NCBI GenBank assembly: GCA_044507775.1 | Contig: JBIQIY010000006.1 | Location: 1 to 64,000, forward strand | From: Chryseosolibacter sp044507775 | GTDB lineage: Bacteria; Bacteroidota; Bacteroidia; Cytophagales; Cyclobacteriaceae | Length of the DNA stretch: 64,000 nt | Reading direction: 5' to 3' | Part shown: positions 35,928-44,519 of the stretch, piece after piece | Layout of the letters: each line of letters begins with the position of its first letter | Position numbering within the stretch: the stretch's first letter is position 1 | Program-made: the position numbers and the translations under genes | The notes under the pieces: model-generated | Databases searched by the model: none | What the model was told of the DNA's origin: nothing | What the model saw: only the letters and a program-made list of their open reading frames with translations

Positions 35928-38900
35928 CTATTTGAAATTCCTTCCTTCCCCGAATATTTTGCCTTGAACAAACTTCTTTTCCTTGTTCGACAAAACCGGT
36001 GAAGTCTTCTCATCTGCTCGGGACATCTTCAGCGAGAGATCCTCGTCCTTCGTCACAGCGAGCCTTCGCAATAGCTTTGAATAATTATAGCACTTCCTGA
36101 CGATCACATGGATCACCTCTCCTTCTCGCTGGAGCTGACCCTCAACCATCAGGAGCCGTGATTGGATGATCTCCTTGCGATAGCGATCAAACAATTTTGC
36201 GAACACCACCAGATTGGCTGTTCCGGTTTCATCTTCCAATGTGATAAAGCAGATTCCACTGGCCGTGCCGGGACGTTGACGAACCAGGATCAGTCCGGCC
36301 ACCTTCACGATTTCTCCGGGCTTTGCCATTTCAAGCTCTGCAGCGGATAATACGTGAAGCTGGCGGAGCGGGTCCCGGATAAAACTCACAGGATGTGACT
36401 TGATCGACAGGGATGTGCTGGCGTAATCGTGAACAACGTGTTCTGACAATGACATCTCCGGCAGCGATATCGTCCTGTCGGCAGGATCGGAAAGCTGATG
36501 ATCATGAAAAATTTTTGTCGGACGGTCCTTCGTTGTGACTTCCCAAAGCGCCCTCCGCCTGTCGAGTCCGATGGACCTGAAGGCGTCAGCATCTGCAAGT
36601 TTTTCCAGCGCTGCATCAGAGAGCCCCGCTATGCGAAGTTCTTCGACCGACCGGTAGGGACCTTTTCTTCCTTTTATAAGAATCTCTATGTCTTCCGAGC
36701 GAAGTCCTCTTACCTGCCGGAAACCCAGGCGCAATGCAAAATATTTCCCGGCCTGATCTTCCAGGAGATTATCCCAGGTTGAATGATTGATATCAATGGG
36801 TCGAACTTCCACTCCGTGTTTTCTTGCATCAATGACGATCTGTGCCGGCTGATAGAAACCCATCGGCATGCTGTTAAGGAGCGCGCAAGCGAATACTTCG
36901 GGATAATAACACTTGATCCAGGAGGAGACATAAACCAGCAATGCAAAGCTCACTGCATGACTCTCGGGAAAACCATAGCTTCCAAATCCCAGTAATTGCT
37001 TGAAAACCCGGCGCGCATAGTCTTCGCTATAACCGTTTCCCGTCATTCCTCTGACGAGCTTTTCTTCAAAGGCAGCCACTACACCTTTACCTTTGAATGT
37101 CGCCATACTTCTGCGCAACTGGTCGGCATCTGAAGGCGTGAACCCCGCTGCCACGATAGCAATTTTCATGGCCTGTTCCTGAAATAACGGTACGCCTAGT
37201 GTGCGGCCCAGGATTTCTTCGAGCTCCCGGGAAGGATATTCCACCGGCTCTTCCCCATTTCTGCGGCGCAGATAGGGATGCACCATATCACCCTGGATGG
37301 GACCTGGGCGAACGATCGCCACCTGGATCACGAGATCGTAAAAACATTTCGGCTTCAGCCGCGGAAGCATGGACTGCTGGGCCCGGCTTTCTATCTGAAA
37401 AACCCCAATCGTATCCGCATGACCTACCATCTCATACACCGCCTGGTCATCCTGCGGTATGTTGGCAAGCGTAAGATCCAGGCCGTAATGTTTTTTCGCC
37501 AGGTCAAAACCTTTGCGTATGCAGGTGAGCATTCCAAGGGCCAGCACATCTATTTTGAGGAAGCCCAGAGCTTCCACGTCGTCCTTGTTCCACTCAATGT
37601 TCGTACGGTCTTCCATCCGCGCATTCAAGACCGGACACAGGTCGGATATTTTTCCCGCAGTGATGACAAATCCTCCTGTGTGCTGACCGAGTTGCCTGGG
37701 AAAACCCATGAATTGAGTGGTCAATTGCAGGACCTTTTGAAGATGCGTATCATCCGGATTTAATCCCTGGTCGGCAATGCGTTTTCGATCGAATCCATCG
37801 TCCTGGAAATCCCATATCAGCGCTGATATCCGCGTGATCGTATCCACCGAAAGTCCCATTGCTTTTCCCACATCGCGGATTGCCCCCTTGTGATGTTGCT
37901 GCGTGACTGTTGCAACAATCGCAGCGCGGTCACGGCCATATTTCCTGTAAATGTATTGCATAACTTCCTCGCGGCGTTCGTGCTCGAAATCCACATCAAT
38001 GTCCGGGGGTTCGTTTCGCGCGGAAGAGATAAAACGTTCGAACAGCAGATCGAACTTCGACGGATCGACGGACGTAATCCCCAGGCAATAACAAACCGTA
38101 GAATTAGCGGCCGACCCGCGTCCCTGACAAAGAATCCCCAGTCCCCGGGCGTATCGCACGATATCGTATACAGTAAGGAAGTATTCCGCATAGTTCATCT
38201 GTTCGATGAATGCCAGTTCATAGTCGATATTTTTTTTCACCTTTTCCGGAATCTCTTCGCCGAAATATTTCCGTGCTCCTTCCCAGGTGAGGAAGATCAG
38301 TTCTTCCTGCGGTGATCGGCCATTGCTGGTAATCTCTTTCGGATAACGGTATTTCAATTCGTCGAGCGAGAAGGTGCATGCATCGGCGATTTCTTGAGTA
38401 CTTCGGATTGCTTCCGGATAATGCCGGAATAACCGCAGCATTTCTTCCTGTGTCTTCAGATATCTCTCCGCATTGGGATAAAGACGGTATCCGGCATTGT
38501 AGATGGTACATTTTTCACGAACGCAGGTGACGACATCCTGCAATTCCCTCCGCATCGGGTGGTGGTAATGGACATCGTTCGTCGCCACCATGGGTATGCC
38601 GTATTGTAGGGACAGTTTATGGATGCGGGACAACCTCTTTGCATCATCCCCCTGATAACCTCTGGATGCGGCGATATACAACTGGTCTCCAAAGATCTGC
38701 CCGTACTCATATAGAACTTTTTTGAAGTTGTTATCGAAGTCAAAGTTTTCATTCAGGGAAGCAGGCGGAATTACAACAAATTTGGACCCGCTGGCGTGTG
38801 CATAAACATCCGATTTGAAGAGGTGACAATTTCCTTTTTCAGTTCTGAGATTGCCGGTCGTCAACAATGCCGATATACGGGAGTAAGCCTGGACATCGGT

Positions 38901-39137
38901 GGGAAACGCGAGTAAAGGTGGACCGTCCTGCAGGTTGAGACGGCATGCGGGGATCATCCGGATGCCGATTTTTTTTGCGGTCACATGCGCGCGGACAATA
39001 CCCGCTAAAGTATTGTGATCCGTTATGGCAATACAGTTGTATCCACATGCCGCAGCCTGCTCAACCATTTCTTCCGGATGCGATGCCCCGCGAAGAAAGG
39101 TGAAATTTGTGGTTACTTGTAATTCGGTGTATTGCAT
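35928..39137 (-). CDS. dnaE2: Error-prone DNA polymerase III alpha (DnaE2/ImuC)
   Basis: A 1069-aa translesion polymerase. The N-terminal PHP domain (about residues 1-270) has TNFTFLRGASHPEEMV and ITDHNTLAG. The Pol3 catalytic core carries the acidic cluster PPDIDVDFEHERREEVMQYI and GRGSAANSTVCYCLGI. A helix-hairpin-helix region and a C-terminal OB fold (VAGLILVRQRPGTASGICFI) follow. It is slightly shorter than replicative DnaE, as usual for DnaE2. ATG at 39137 is chosen because it begins the conserved PHP strand. It lies 82 bp downstream of imuB, with a hairpin between, and forms the SOS mutasome with ImuA and ImuB. Confidence 0.95.
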   Translation of the reverse strand: MQYTELQVTTNFTFLRGASHPEEMVEQAAACGYNCIAITDHNTLAGIVRAHVTAKKIGIRMIPACRLNLQDGPPLLAFPTDVQAYSRISALLTTGNLRTEKGNCHLFKSDVYAHASGSKFVVIPPASLNENFDFDNNFKKVLYEYGQIFGDQLYIAASRGYQGDDAKRLSRIHKLSLQYGIPMVATNDVHYHHPMRRELQDVVTCVREKCTIYNAGYRLYPNAERYLKTQEEMLRLFRHYPEAIRSTQEIADACTFSLDELKYRYPKEITSNGRSPQEELIFLTWEGARKYFGEEIPEKVKKNIDYELAFIEQMNYAEYFLTVYDIVRYARGLGILCQGRGSAANSTVCYCLGITSVDPSKFDLLFERFISSARNEPPDIDVDFEHERREEVMQYIYRKYGRDRAAIVATVTQQHHKGAIRDVGKAMGLSVDTITRISALIWDFQDDGFDRKRIADQGLNPDDTHLQKVLQLTTQFMGFPRQLGQHTGGFVITAGKISDLCPVLNARMEDRTNIEWNKDDVEALGFLKIDVLALGMLTCIRKGFDLAKKHYGLDLTLANIPQDDQAVYEMVGHADTIGVFQIESRAQQSMLPRLKPKCFYDLVIQVAIVRPGPIQGDMVHPYLRRRNGEEPVEYPSRELEEILGRTLGVPLFQEQAMKIAIVAAGFTPSDADQLRRSMATFKGKGVVAAFEEKLVRGMTGNGYSEDYARRVFKQLLGFGSYGFPESHAVSFALLVYVSSWIKCYYPEVFACALLNSMPMGFYQPAQIVIDARKHGVEVRPIDINHSTWDNLLEDQAGKYFALRLGFRQVRGLRSEDIEILIKGRKGPYRSVEELRIAGLSDAALEKLADADAFRSIGLDRRRALWEVTTKDRPTKIFHDHQLSDPADRTISLPEMSLSEHVVHDYASTSLSIKSHPVSFIRDPLRQLHVLSAAELEMAKPGEIVKVAGLILVRQRPGTASGICFITLEDETGTANLVVFAKLFDRYRKEIIQSRLLMVEGQLQREGEVIHVIVRKCYNYSKLLRRLAVTKDEDLSLKMSRADEKTSPVLSNKEKKFVQGKIFGEGRNFK

Positions 39138-39175
39138 TTTTTTTTTAAACCTCACCCTAAATCCCTCTCCTATTA

Positions 39176-39216
39176 CCTCACCCAACCCTCTCCTTTAGGA
39201 GAGGGTTGGGGTGAGG
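39176..39216. repeat. Long hairpin between imuB and dnaE2
   Basis: CCTCACCCAACCCTCTCC (39176-39193) is nearly complementary to GGAGAGGGTTGGGGTGAGG (39198-39216) around TTTA, with a single bulged G. A partial direct copy, CCTCACCCTAAATCCCTCTCC, precedes it at 39150-39170. It looks like a dispersed palindromic repeat; inside the operon it could attenuate dnaE2 or protect upstream mRNA. Confidence 0.7.
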
Positions 39217-39219
39217 TAT

Positions 39220-40719
39220 TCACGCAAAATACCCATGCAAAAACCATTGATATATCTCCTCATCATAATGCCCAAGCCTGAAAAGCCAGTATCTGTTTCC
39301 ATCTTCATCTTCGACCCGGTAATAATCGCGATGTTGGCCCTGCTGTATCCACCACTCTTGCTCTATGCGCTCGGGGCCATCTGCCTTGACCACCTTGTGA
39401 ATTTTCCCCTTGTAACGGAATAACATAGGCGGATAGTCCGGTATCGGTGCAGTGACCTCGATCTTTTCCGGTATTCGCAAAAGATGTAAGGGGCGTTGTT
39501 TATCCGTTCTCCAGGACGTAGTTAAATGTTCGCCAAGAGAGGAAGCCCGTTTGAACGACCGCTCCGGCCAGTAATGTTCGTCCGGTAAATACCGACGGAT
39601 CGATTGCATCCCCGTCCGGGAAGCGAGCCTGTCCAGCAATTCCGACAACCGGATGTCGTCTATCCCTCCCGAACCTTCCCACATCTTCTCCTGACGTGGC
39701 ATGTAGTCTTCGACTTTGGGGGCCTCCAGAACGAACAGCTCAATGCCGAGAGCCGGCTCGATCGTGGACAACCGTATTTCGAAAAGTTTATGGAGATGAC
39801 TTACGTGGTGTGTTGGCTGGCTGGTGGCTATCTCCACGACTTCAACTTTTCCATCCACGCGGTAGCCTTTGAATACTGCAATCCGGAGTCCCTTCTGTTC
39901 CTGCTGAAGCCGTAAACACAAGGCTTTTAGTAATTCCAGCAATGCGATCTCAATGCCTTTGGCCGTGACGATCGGCTCCAGGCAAGGCAACCTCTCCTGG
40001 TAAGGCTCTACCGGTACAACGGGCTCTATCCTTTCAGTCTCTGTGCCAAGGGCCATGTCGATTCGCATCAGCAAGTGGGGACCGAACCTGCGGCGCAGGG
40101 AGGATCGCGGCAGGTTTATGAACTGATGCAACTGATGAAGTCCAAGCTTATGCAGACGCTCAACCGTTTCAGCCTCCAGGCGCAAAGCTTCTGGCGGAAG
40201 TCTGAGCAATGCATCCAGGTTGCCTCCGGTTTCCACTAGCCCCGAATCGCTGCCAAAGCGCGCTACCGCCCATGCAACGCCAGGGGTATCCGCAATTGCC
40301 GCGCGCGTGTCGTACCCGCGTGCATTCAACTTGCTGGTAATGTCCTTGAGATAGTTCTGGTCTCCGCCCCAGAGATGCGTGCATCCGGTTGCGTCAAAGA
40401 AAAGTCCGTGAGGCGGGTCAATGGAAACAACCGGGGTGAAACGGATACACCATTCCGCAAGACGTTTCAGGAGCCGCGGAATCAGATCCGGCTTGTCATC
40501 CATTACCTCCAGATCCTGAATTACAGCTCTTGCATCGGCGAGAACCATTCCGACATCAACACCCTGAATTTGGGCCGGTGTGTTTGCAGCCGTGATGATC
40601 ATCCTCCCATGGGAAGATGATCGCAACACAAAAGGCACTTCCCTCAGCGAAGGTTGGCGGATACTGAACCAGTCCGTAGTCAGGTGACGGAACCATATAG
40701 ACACAAAACGCCTCGACAT
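39220..40719 (-). CDS. imuB: Y-family polymerase-like mutasome protein ImuB
   Basis: A 499-aa DinB-like protein. The palm begins RRFVSIWFRHLTTDW, where active Y-family enzymes have a catalytic aspartate, and the second acidic motif reads FFDATGCTHLWGG instead of a double-acid pair. This agrees with ImuB being a non-catalytic hub that recruits ImuA, DnaE2 and the sliding clamp. The little-finger region and a C-terminal Bacteroidota-type extension follow (HKVVKADGPERIEQEWW). No canonical clamp-binding pentapeptide was located. It starts one base after the ImuA stop and is followed by dnaE2. Confidence 0.9.
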   Translation of the reverse strand: MSRRFVSIWFRHLTTDWFSIRQPSLREVPFVLRSSSHGRMIITAANTPAQIQGVDVGMVLADARAVIQDLEVMDDKPDLIPRLLKRLAEWCIRFTPVVSIDPPHGLFFDATGCTHLWGGDQNYLKDITSKLNARGYDTRAAIADTPGVAWAVARFGSDSGLVETGGNLDALLRLPPEALRLEAETVERLHKLGLHQLHQFINLPRSSLRRRFGPHLLMRIDMALGTETERIEPVVPVEPYQERLPCLEPIVTAKGIEIALLELLKALCLRLQQEQKGLRIAVFKGYRVDGKVEVVEIATSQPTHHVSHLHKLFEIRLSTIEPALGIELFVLEAPKVEDYMPRQEKMWEGSGGIDDIRLSELLDRLASRTGMQSIRRYLPDEHYWPERSFKRASSLGEHLTTSWRTDKQRPLHLLRIPEKIEVTAPIPDYPPMLFRYKGKIHKVVKADGPERIEQEWWIQQGQHRDYYRVEDEDGNRYWLFRLGHYDEEIYQWFLHGYFA

Positions 40720-40720
40720 C

Positions 40721-41449
40721 TCACCCTGCTTTTCTTTTTTGTTGATCCGTGGACGAAGGCATGGGAGTGATCGTTTCGAACCGTCCGTTCATCCACCTGA
40801 CATCCCATACACCGGTTCTTCCGTTGCGCATTCTCAGTAGTTCGACTTTCCACTGCGGAAATCCCAGGCCGGGAAGATCTTCAATCTGCTCACCGGGTAC
40901 GGATGTGATTTTCCACCTGGATACACATGCAGTAGTGCCGGGTTTTCGAACGTTGCGTCGAATGATAAATCCCGTGACCATACTTTGCTCGACCGCCAGT
41001 TGAAGCCGCCGCGATGCGATAAAGCTTAAGTCATGCAGATCGGCGACGACAGCAGTAAGAGCGCTGCATTTTAGAGCTTCTTCCATGGCCCACAAGACAT
41101 CGCTTTCTTTGTTAAGATCTGCGAAAATGATGCGGTCCGGTTGTACGCCGAACAATTTAAGCGCCGGTGGAAAAATGGTTCTGCATGCGCTGATCCACAT
41201 CGCGGTGCCTGTCGAAGCCATGAGGGGAGCCAATAGCCCGGTGATAAATCCGCTTGTGGCAGCGGTATCCTCAGGCTGCCCGGACAAAAACTCGTGGACT
41301 GCACCCTGCGGAAATATGCCATTCGGAAAAGCTTCATGGATCGATCCCAGACCCATATCCGTATTGCAGCTTCCGGAGGGCTTAAAACCTTCCATACGGA
41401 GAATATCCGATTGCAATGATTGGACAATATCAGCGGGTTTCAATCCCAT
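40721..41449 (-). CDS. imuA: RecA-like mutasome protein ImuA
   Basis: A 242-aa protein related to the RecA/SulA-like ImuA. GSIHEAFPNGIFPQGAVHEF aligns with the region before the P-loop, but the loop reads SGQPEDTAATSG without the GKT of a working Walker A, a feature common in ImuA homologues. RIIFADLNKESDVLWAMEEAL and ALTAVVADLHDLSF follow the RecA core order. It is the first gene of the imuA-imuB-dnaE2 unit and lies behind a dense cluster of palindromes with a good -7 promoter element, fitting SOS control. Confidence 0.88.
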   Translation of the reverse strand: MGLKPADIVQSLQSDILRMEGFKPSGSCNTDMGLGSIHEAFPNGIFPQGAVHEFLSGQPEDTAATSGFITGLLAPLMASTGTAMWISACRTIFPPALKLFGVQPDRIIFADLNKESDVLWAMEEALKCSALTAVVADLHDLSFIASRRLQLAVEQSMVTGFIIRRNVRKPGTTACVSRWKITSVPGEQIEDLPGLGFPQWKVELLRMRNGRTGVWDVRWMNGRFETITPMPSSTDQQKRKAG

Positions 41450-41466
41450 TTTCCTTCTTTGAAAAT

Positions 41467-41521
41467 CAAAGGTAAAACAATTAACTAAAAATATTAGTTA
41501 AAAACAACTAATAAAATTAGT
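41467..41521 (-). promoter_or_regulatory. imuA promoter with overlapping SOS-operator-like palindromes
   Basis: On the minus strand TACCTTTG (41474-41467) is a perfect -7 element 17 bp before the imuA ATG. Upstream lie three overlapping inverted repeats: TTAACTAA-N5-TTAGTTAA (41481-41501), TTAGTT-N6-AACTAA (41494-41511) and ACTAAT-N3-ATTAGT (41507-41521). All share the half site ACTAA. They cover the spacer and -33 region, a typical repressor position, and a LexA-like or other SOS repressor is the obvious candidate ligand. Confidence 0.65.
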
Positions 41522-41674
41522 GTAAATTTTCAGGGTTTTGAGGGAATATTTTAGTGTAAGATTTGGAGGCTTTTGGTCAATCGGGTGCCGGTATTGCCGC
41601 ATAGAGTGGCATCCATTAAAAACTGCACCGAAAATGATATGTAATGAATGGCTGTAAGTCGCATTAGTTCCGGA

Positions 41675-41722
41675 TTGCGGAGGGTTTACCATCGGTTACT
41701 TTTGAAAATTTTATACGATTAA
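41675..41722 (+). promoter_or_regulatory. Promoter of microprotein gene 1 with conserved leader
   Basis: TTG (41675-41677), 19 bp, TACTTTTG (41697-41704) is a clean Bacteroidota promoter. The block GGTTACTTTTGA and, further down, ACGATTAA (41715-41722) are repeated before the second microprotein gene (GGTTACTTTTTGA at 41999 and ACGATTAA at 42019-42026). The distance from GGTTAC to the ATG is 60 bp here and 59 bp there. Confidence 0.6.
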
Positions 41723-41754
41723 CCTCGCGGTATTAACCGGAAAAATTCGCTTTT

Positions 41755-41874
41755 ATGGCAACTCGCGTACGATATCACAGGAGACAGAATGTGCACACCC
41801 GGCTTAAGGAAAACATGATCATCATGGCGGTGATCATTGTCATATCGTTGTGGGTGTTGCTGATTGCAGGTTAG
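41755..41874 (+). CDS. Membrane microprotein 1 (39 aa)
   Basis: A 39-aa frame starting MATRVRYHRRQNVHTR with a strongly basic N-terminus, then one hydrophobic helix MAVIIVISLWVLLIAG ending at the stop. It is paralogous to the frame at 42058: both align over the KE-x5-AV-x3-ISLW core without gaps, and their upstream regions and leader lengths match. The positive-inside rule places the N-terminus in the cytoplasm. The function is unknown; a small membrane-acting peptide (toxin- or regulator-like) near SOS genes is one possibility, not shown by sequence. Confidence 0.65.
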   Translation: MATRVRYHRRQNVHTRLKENMIIMAVIIVISLWVLLIAG

Positions 41875-42057
41875 CTTCTATTACCTGAGTCGAGGTACCT
41901 TCCCAAGCATGATCCTAATAACTTCCTGAAAGTTGTTGAAAATCGGCTTTGCTGTTCTTAACGTAGCCGGAACGGTTTCCATCACTTGTATTAACCCTGG
42001 TTACTTTTTGAGTTTCAAACGATTAATAGTTACTGTTTCACTCAAAATTCTGTGCGT

Positions 42058-42174
42058 ATGAGTCCGAAAACAAAATTTGACAGAAAGCAATACAACCAGA
42101 TTCGCCGAAAGGAAAAGCTTGCTCTTTACGCCGTGGTTCTTCTCATCTCATTGTGGGCGATGATTGTCGCCTGA
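42058..42174 (+). CDS. Membrane microprotein 2 (38 aa), paralogue of microprotein 1
   Basis: A 38-aa frame with the basic start MSPKTKFDRKQYNQIRRKEK and the hydrophobic tail LALYAVVLLISLWAMIVA. Identity with microprotein 1 is concentrated in the KE pair, AV and ISLW. The upstream sequence repeats GGTTACTTTT and ACGATTAA at the same distance from the ATG, so gene and promoter seem to have been duplicated together about 300 bp apart, followed by divergence that preserved the hydrophobic frame. The following noncoding stretch leads into the composite repeat at 42286. Confidence 0.65.
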   Translation: MSPKTKFDRKQYNQIRRKEKLALYAVVLLISLWAMIVA

Positions 42175-42285
42175 CGAGATTCCGGTTGTCTGGATTGTAA
42201 ATTGATGCGGTGTCCTAACCACCGAATAGCTCATTAGACGCACGTCCCATCTAATTAGATCAACATTTAGTCCCTGCACATCGTA

Positions 42286-42731
42286 GCGCGTAGTGCTCAA
42301 CCAATATGGCCATCCCTCCGGGATTCAATAAATTATACGCAATCAATTTTCTACCATACGGTTATCCCTAACGGGATTCAGTGCGGACTAACTTTGACAT
42401 TCGGATACCGAGGTACGTTCCGGTGAATTTATCAAATCGAATCAGGAAGATTCTATGGTTGTCGGGGTTGACCTTATTTGACGCACGCCCACCTATTCTC
42501 ATCATAGTGCGCGGTACAATCTATTGGAATGCGTTTAAGGAAACCTAAATGTAGTCCCGCCAGGGACGGGCTTATTATAGTCCCGTTAGGGACTGCCTTA
42601 TGGTAGGGCGGGGTGAAGCTTGCGAAACCCCGCCCCGAGGGTGTCACCGAAATCAAGTCCCATAGGGACGGCCATATAGGGCGCTCTCTTTATGTGTTCC
42701 AGTAGTTCTTCTGAATCTGATAATTTATCAG
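42286..42731 (+). repeat. Composite palindromic repeat, copy 2
   Basis: Left edge GCGCGTAGTGCTCAACC, then hairpins ATCCCTCCGGGAT (42312-42324) and ATCCCTAACGGGAT (42364-42377), the shared TTCTACCATACGGT and GCGGACTAACTTTGACATTC blocks, AGTCCCGTTAGGGACT at 42579-42594, and the large hairpin GGGCGGGGT (42606-42614) / ACCCCGCCC (42627-42635). The right edge has ATCTGATAAtttATCA, as in copy 1. No credible gene is contained. Confidence 0.75.
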
Positions 42732-42738
42732 GTTGTCG

Positions 42739-43045
42739 GCGCGTAGTGCTCAACCTATATGGTCATCCCGACGGGATTCAATAAAATGTATACGCAATTT
42801 TTTCTCTACCATACGGTCATCCCTAGCGGGATTCAGTGCGGACTAACTTTGACATTCGAGTCTGAGTTGCGTGAGAGATAGCGCCATCGTAGTCACAATC
42901 TCTTTGTAGTGCGAGAGAGTGAACCTCTTTACTGTGTATGTGGTGTAGTATATGGAGTGCGTCTAAGGCGACCTGACGTAGATGCTGCCAGGGATCGGCT
43001 TATTATCGTCCCGTTAGGGACTGCCTTATGGTTGGGTGGGTGAGC
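42739..43045 (+). repeat. Composite palindromic repeat, copy 3 (right-truncated)
   Basis: It begins with the same GCGCGTAGTGCTCAACC as copy 2, 8 bp after copy 2 ends. Hairpins ATCCCGACGGGAT (42765-42777) and ATCCCTAGCGGGAT (42819-42832) and the common internal blocks follow, up to CCGTTAGGGACTGCCTTATGG. The large GC-rich hairpin is replaced by GTTGGGTGGGTGAGCAGCG, and the copy stops at the 3' end of the next gene. Confidence 0.7.
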
Positions 43046-43049
43046 AGCG

Positions 43050-43313
43050 TTACGACTGCGAATTATTCAGAAAACTCTTGATGTAACTGTATTGACGGGA
43101 TGTTCTGTACAGTTGCTTCTGGTTGATAATGATGCGCTGGAGAAATCCCTTTTGAACCAGCCCGTGTAACGTGCGCATGACGAGCAGGTAATCTACTTTC
43201 GGCTCGATGCTTTCATGGACTTTTTCCGAACTGCAAGGGCCGAGCGTATTGATCGCCTCAAGCAACTCTAGCTCTTTGTCGTTGATGCGGACATTGTTCT
43301 TAAACCGGGACAC
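43050..43313 (-). CDS. Small winged-helix-like protein (87 aa)
   Basis: An 87-aa protein: INDKELELLEAINTLGPCSS, then VDYLLVMRTLHGLVQKGFLQR and a strand-rich end (IIINQKQLYRTSRQYSYIK). This helix-turn-helix-plus-wing order resembles BlaI/PadR-type small DNA-binding modules, but no family signature is complete. The start appears to be GTG at 43313, since the next in-frame ATG would remove the first helices. Its stop lies 5 bp from copy 3 of the composite repeat. It could be a regulator of unknown targets. Confidence 0.55.
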   Translation of the reverse strand: MSRFKNNVRINDKELELLEAINTLGPCSSEKVHESIEPKVDYLLVMRTLHGLVQKGFLQRIIINQKQLYRTSRQYSYIKSFLNNSQS

Positions 43314-43592
43314 GAAAACTTTGAGAAAATACTTGATTAATCTAAAATAGTTACACTCTGCACTTCGTATAAAGACGGAAGCAAATTGAAAATTGTTGCA
43401 CGCTGATAAATATTTTCCTACCGTCCTGCTCCATCCTGACCCTGTCGCTCAACTCGAAGCCGTGCAGATTGAGCTTGTAACGTCAGCGCTTGCGCATTAT
43501 TGTTGGGGGTGGTTAAAACAGAATAAGATACCCGCCGGTTGCGCGCCAACACGCTAACGCATGCGCGATTTGTACCGGTCTCATGCGTAAAA

Positions 43593-44414
43593 TCAGAAGT
43601 CTACTTCAAGCACAGCTGTTACCGGTAGGTGATCGGATGCCTGGCGCTCGGGAACGACGCTGTGCATTCTCACTTTGAATGCCTGGTCAGGTGTAAAGGC
43701 GATGAAATCAATAGCCCGGCTTGGGTGATCGACAGGGATTGTAAAGTCGCAACGATCGCAGGTGCGGGTGAAGTGCTTGTCGAGTGTTCGTATCACCTGG
43801 CTTCCCGGCACAGCGTTGAAGTCCCCGGCGATGATGATCGGCAGAGATACATCACGGAGCAGTCCGGCGATCGCCTTCATCTGCAGATAGCGATTTGTGG
43901 AGTCGCGCTGCGCATCGAGATGCGTGCAGGCGAAGAGAAACTGTTCCCGTGGTGACAGCTGGATGATGGCCGTCGCCAGTATCCGGGGTTCGCCCCCATT
44001 CCCTTCCATGCGCGGCAAAGGGTACTGGTTCACGTCGACGACAGGCAGCCTGGACAGTATTGCAAGTCCGTACTCGCCGCCGTCATAGTTGATTGACCTG
44101 AAGAAATGAGCGGTCATCCCGGATTTCCTACCCAGTTCTTCGGCCTGGTTGAATGGACCGGATCGTCCTGTATGCACATCTACTTCCTGCAGTGCTACCA
44201 GGTCGGGGTTTTGTTCGCTGATTACCGCCGCGATTGCGTCGAGGTCGATCGCCTGTGGCCGGGATGGGGGCGCTGCGTGATGAATGTTATACGTGAGGAC
44301 CTTGAGCGTGCGCTTCTTAATGGAGCCATCGGGATGCTCCGGAGAAATAAAGTGTGCCAGGCATACCAGCACAATCACCGGTAAGGGCGTAAAAAGCAAG
44401 GGGGTTCTTTTCAT
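43593..44414 (-). CDS. Endonuclease/exonuclease/phosphatase family protein, exported
   Basis: A 273-aa protein with an N-terminal hydrophobic segment (about residues 8-24; signal or anchor). The EEP fold is clear: LKVLTYNIHHAA, PDLVALQEVDV, LAILSRLPVV, FACTHLDAQRDS, IIAGDFNAVPGSQV and QASDHLPVTAVLEV provide the metal and catalytic residues (Asn, Glu, His, Asp/Asn and final Asp-His). Substrates of exported members range from nucleic acids to phospholipids and cannot be chosen here. ATG at 44414 is preferred over the GTG one codon earlier. Confidence 0.9.
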   Translation of the reverse strand: MKRTPLLFTPLPVIVLVCLAHFISPEHPDGSIKKRTLKVLTYNIHHAAPPSRPQAIDLDAIAAVISEQNPDLVALQEVDVHTGRSGPFNQAEELGRKSGMTAHFFRSINYDGGEYGLAILSRLPVVDVNQYPLPRMEGNGGEPRILATAIIQLSPREQFLFACTHLDAQRDSTNRYLQMKAIAGLLRDVSLPIIIAGDFNAVPGSQVIRTLDKHFTRTCDRCDFTIPVDHPSRAIDFIAFTPDQAFKVRMHSVVPERQASDHLPVTAVLEVDF

Positions 44415-44519
44415 CACGTGTTACGACTTGCGTCAGTTCACATCGCAAAAGCTGAACCAAAGTAAATAATTTTTTCGGATATGTACTAGCCCGTGCTCTA
44501 AGTTGCTGAAACTTGTGAA

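Noticed and set aside
41498..41692. 64-codon minus-strand frame upstream of imuA
   Set aside because: It overlaps the operator cluster and the promoter of the first microprotein gene, has no homologous features and a biased composition.
42474..42656. 60-codon minus-strand frame
   Set aside because: It lies wholly inside a composite palindromic repeat, and the other copies do not keep the frame.
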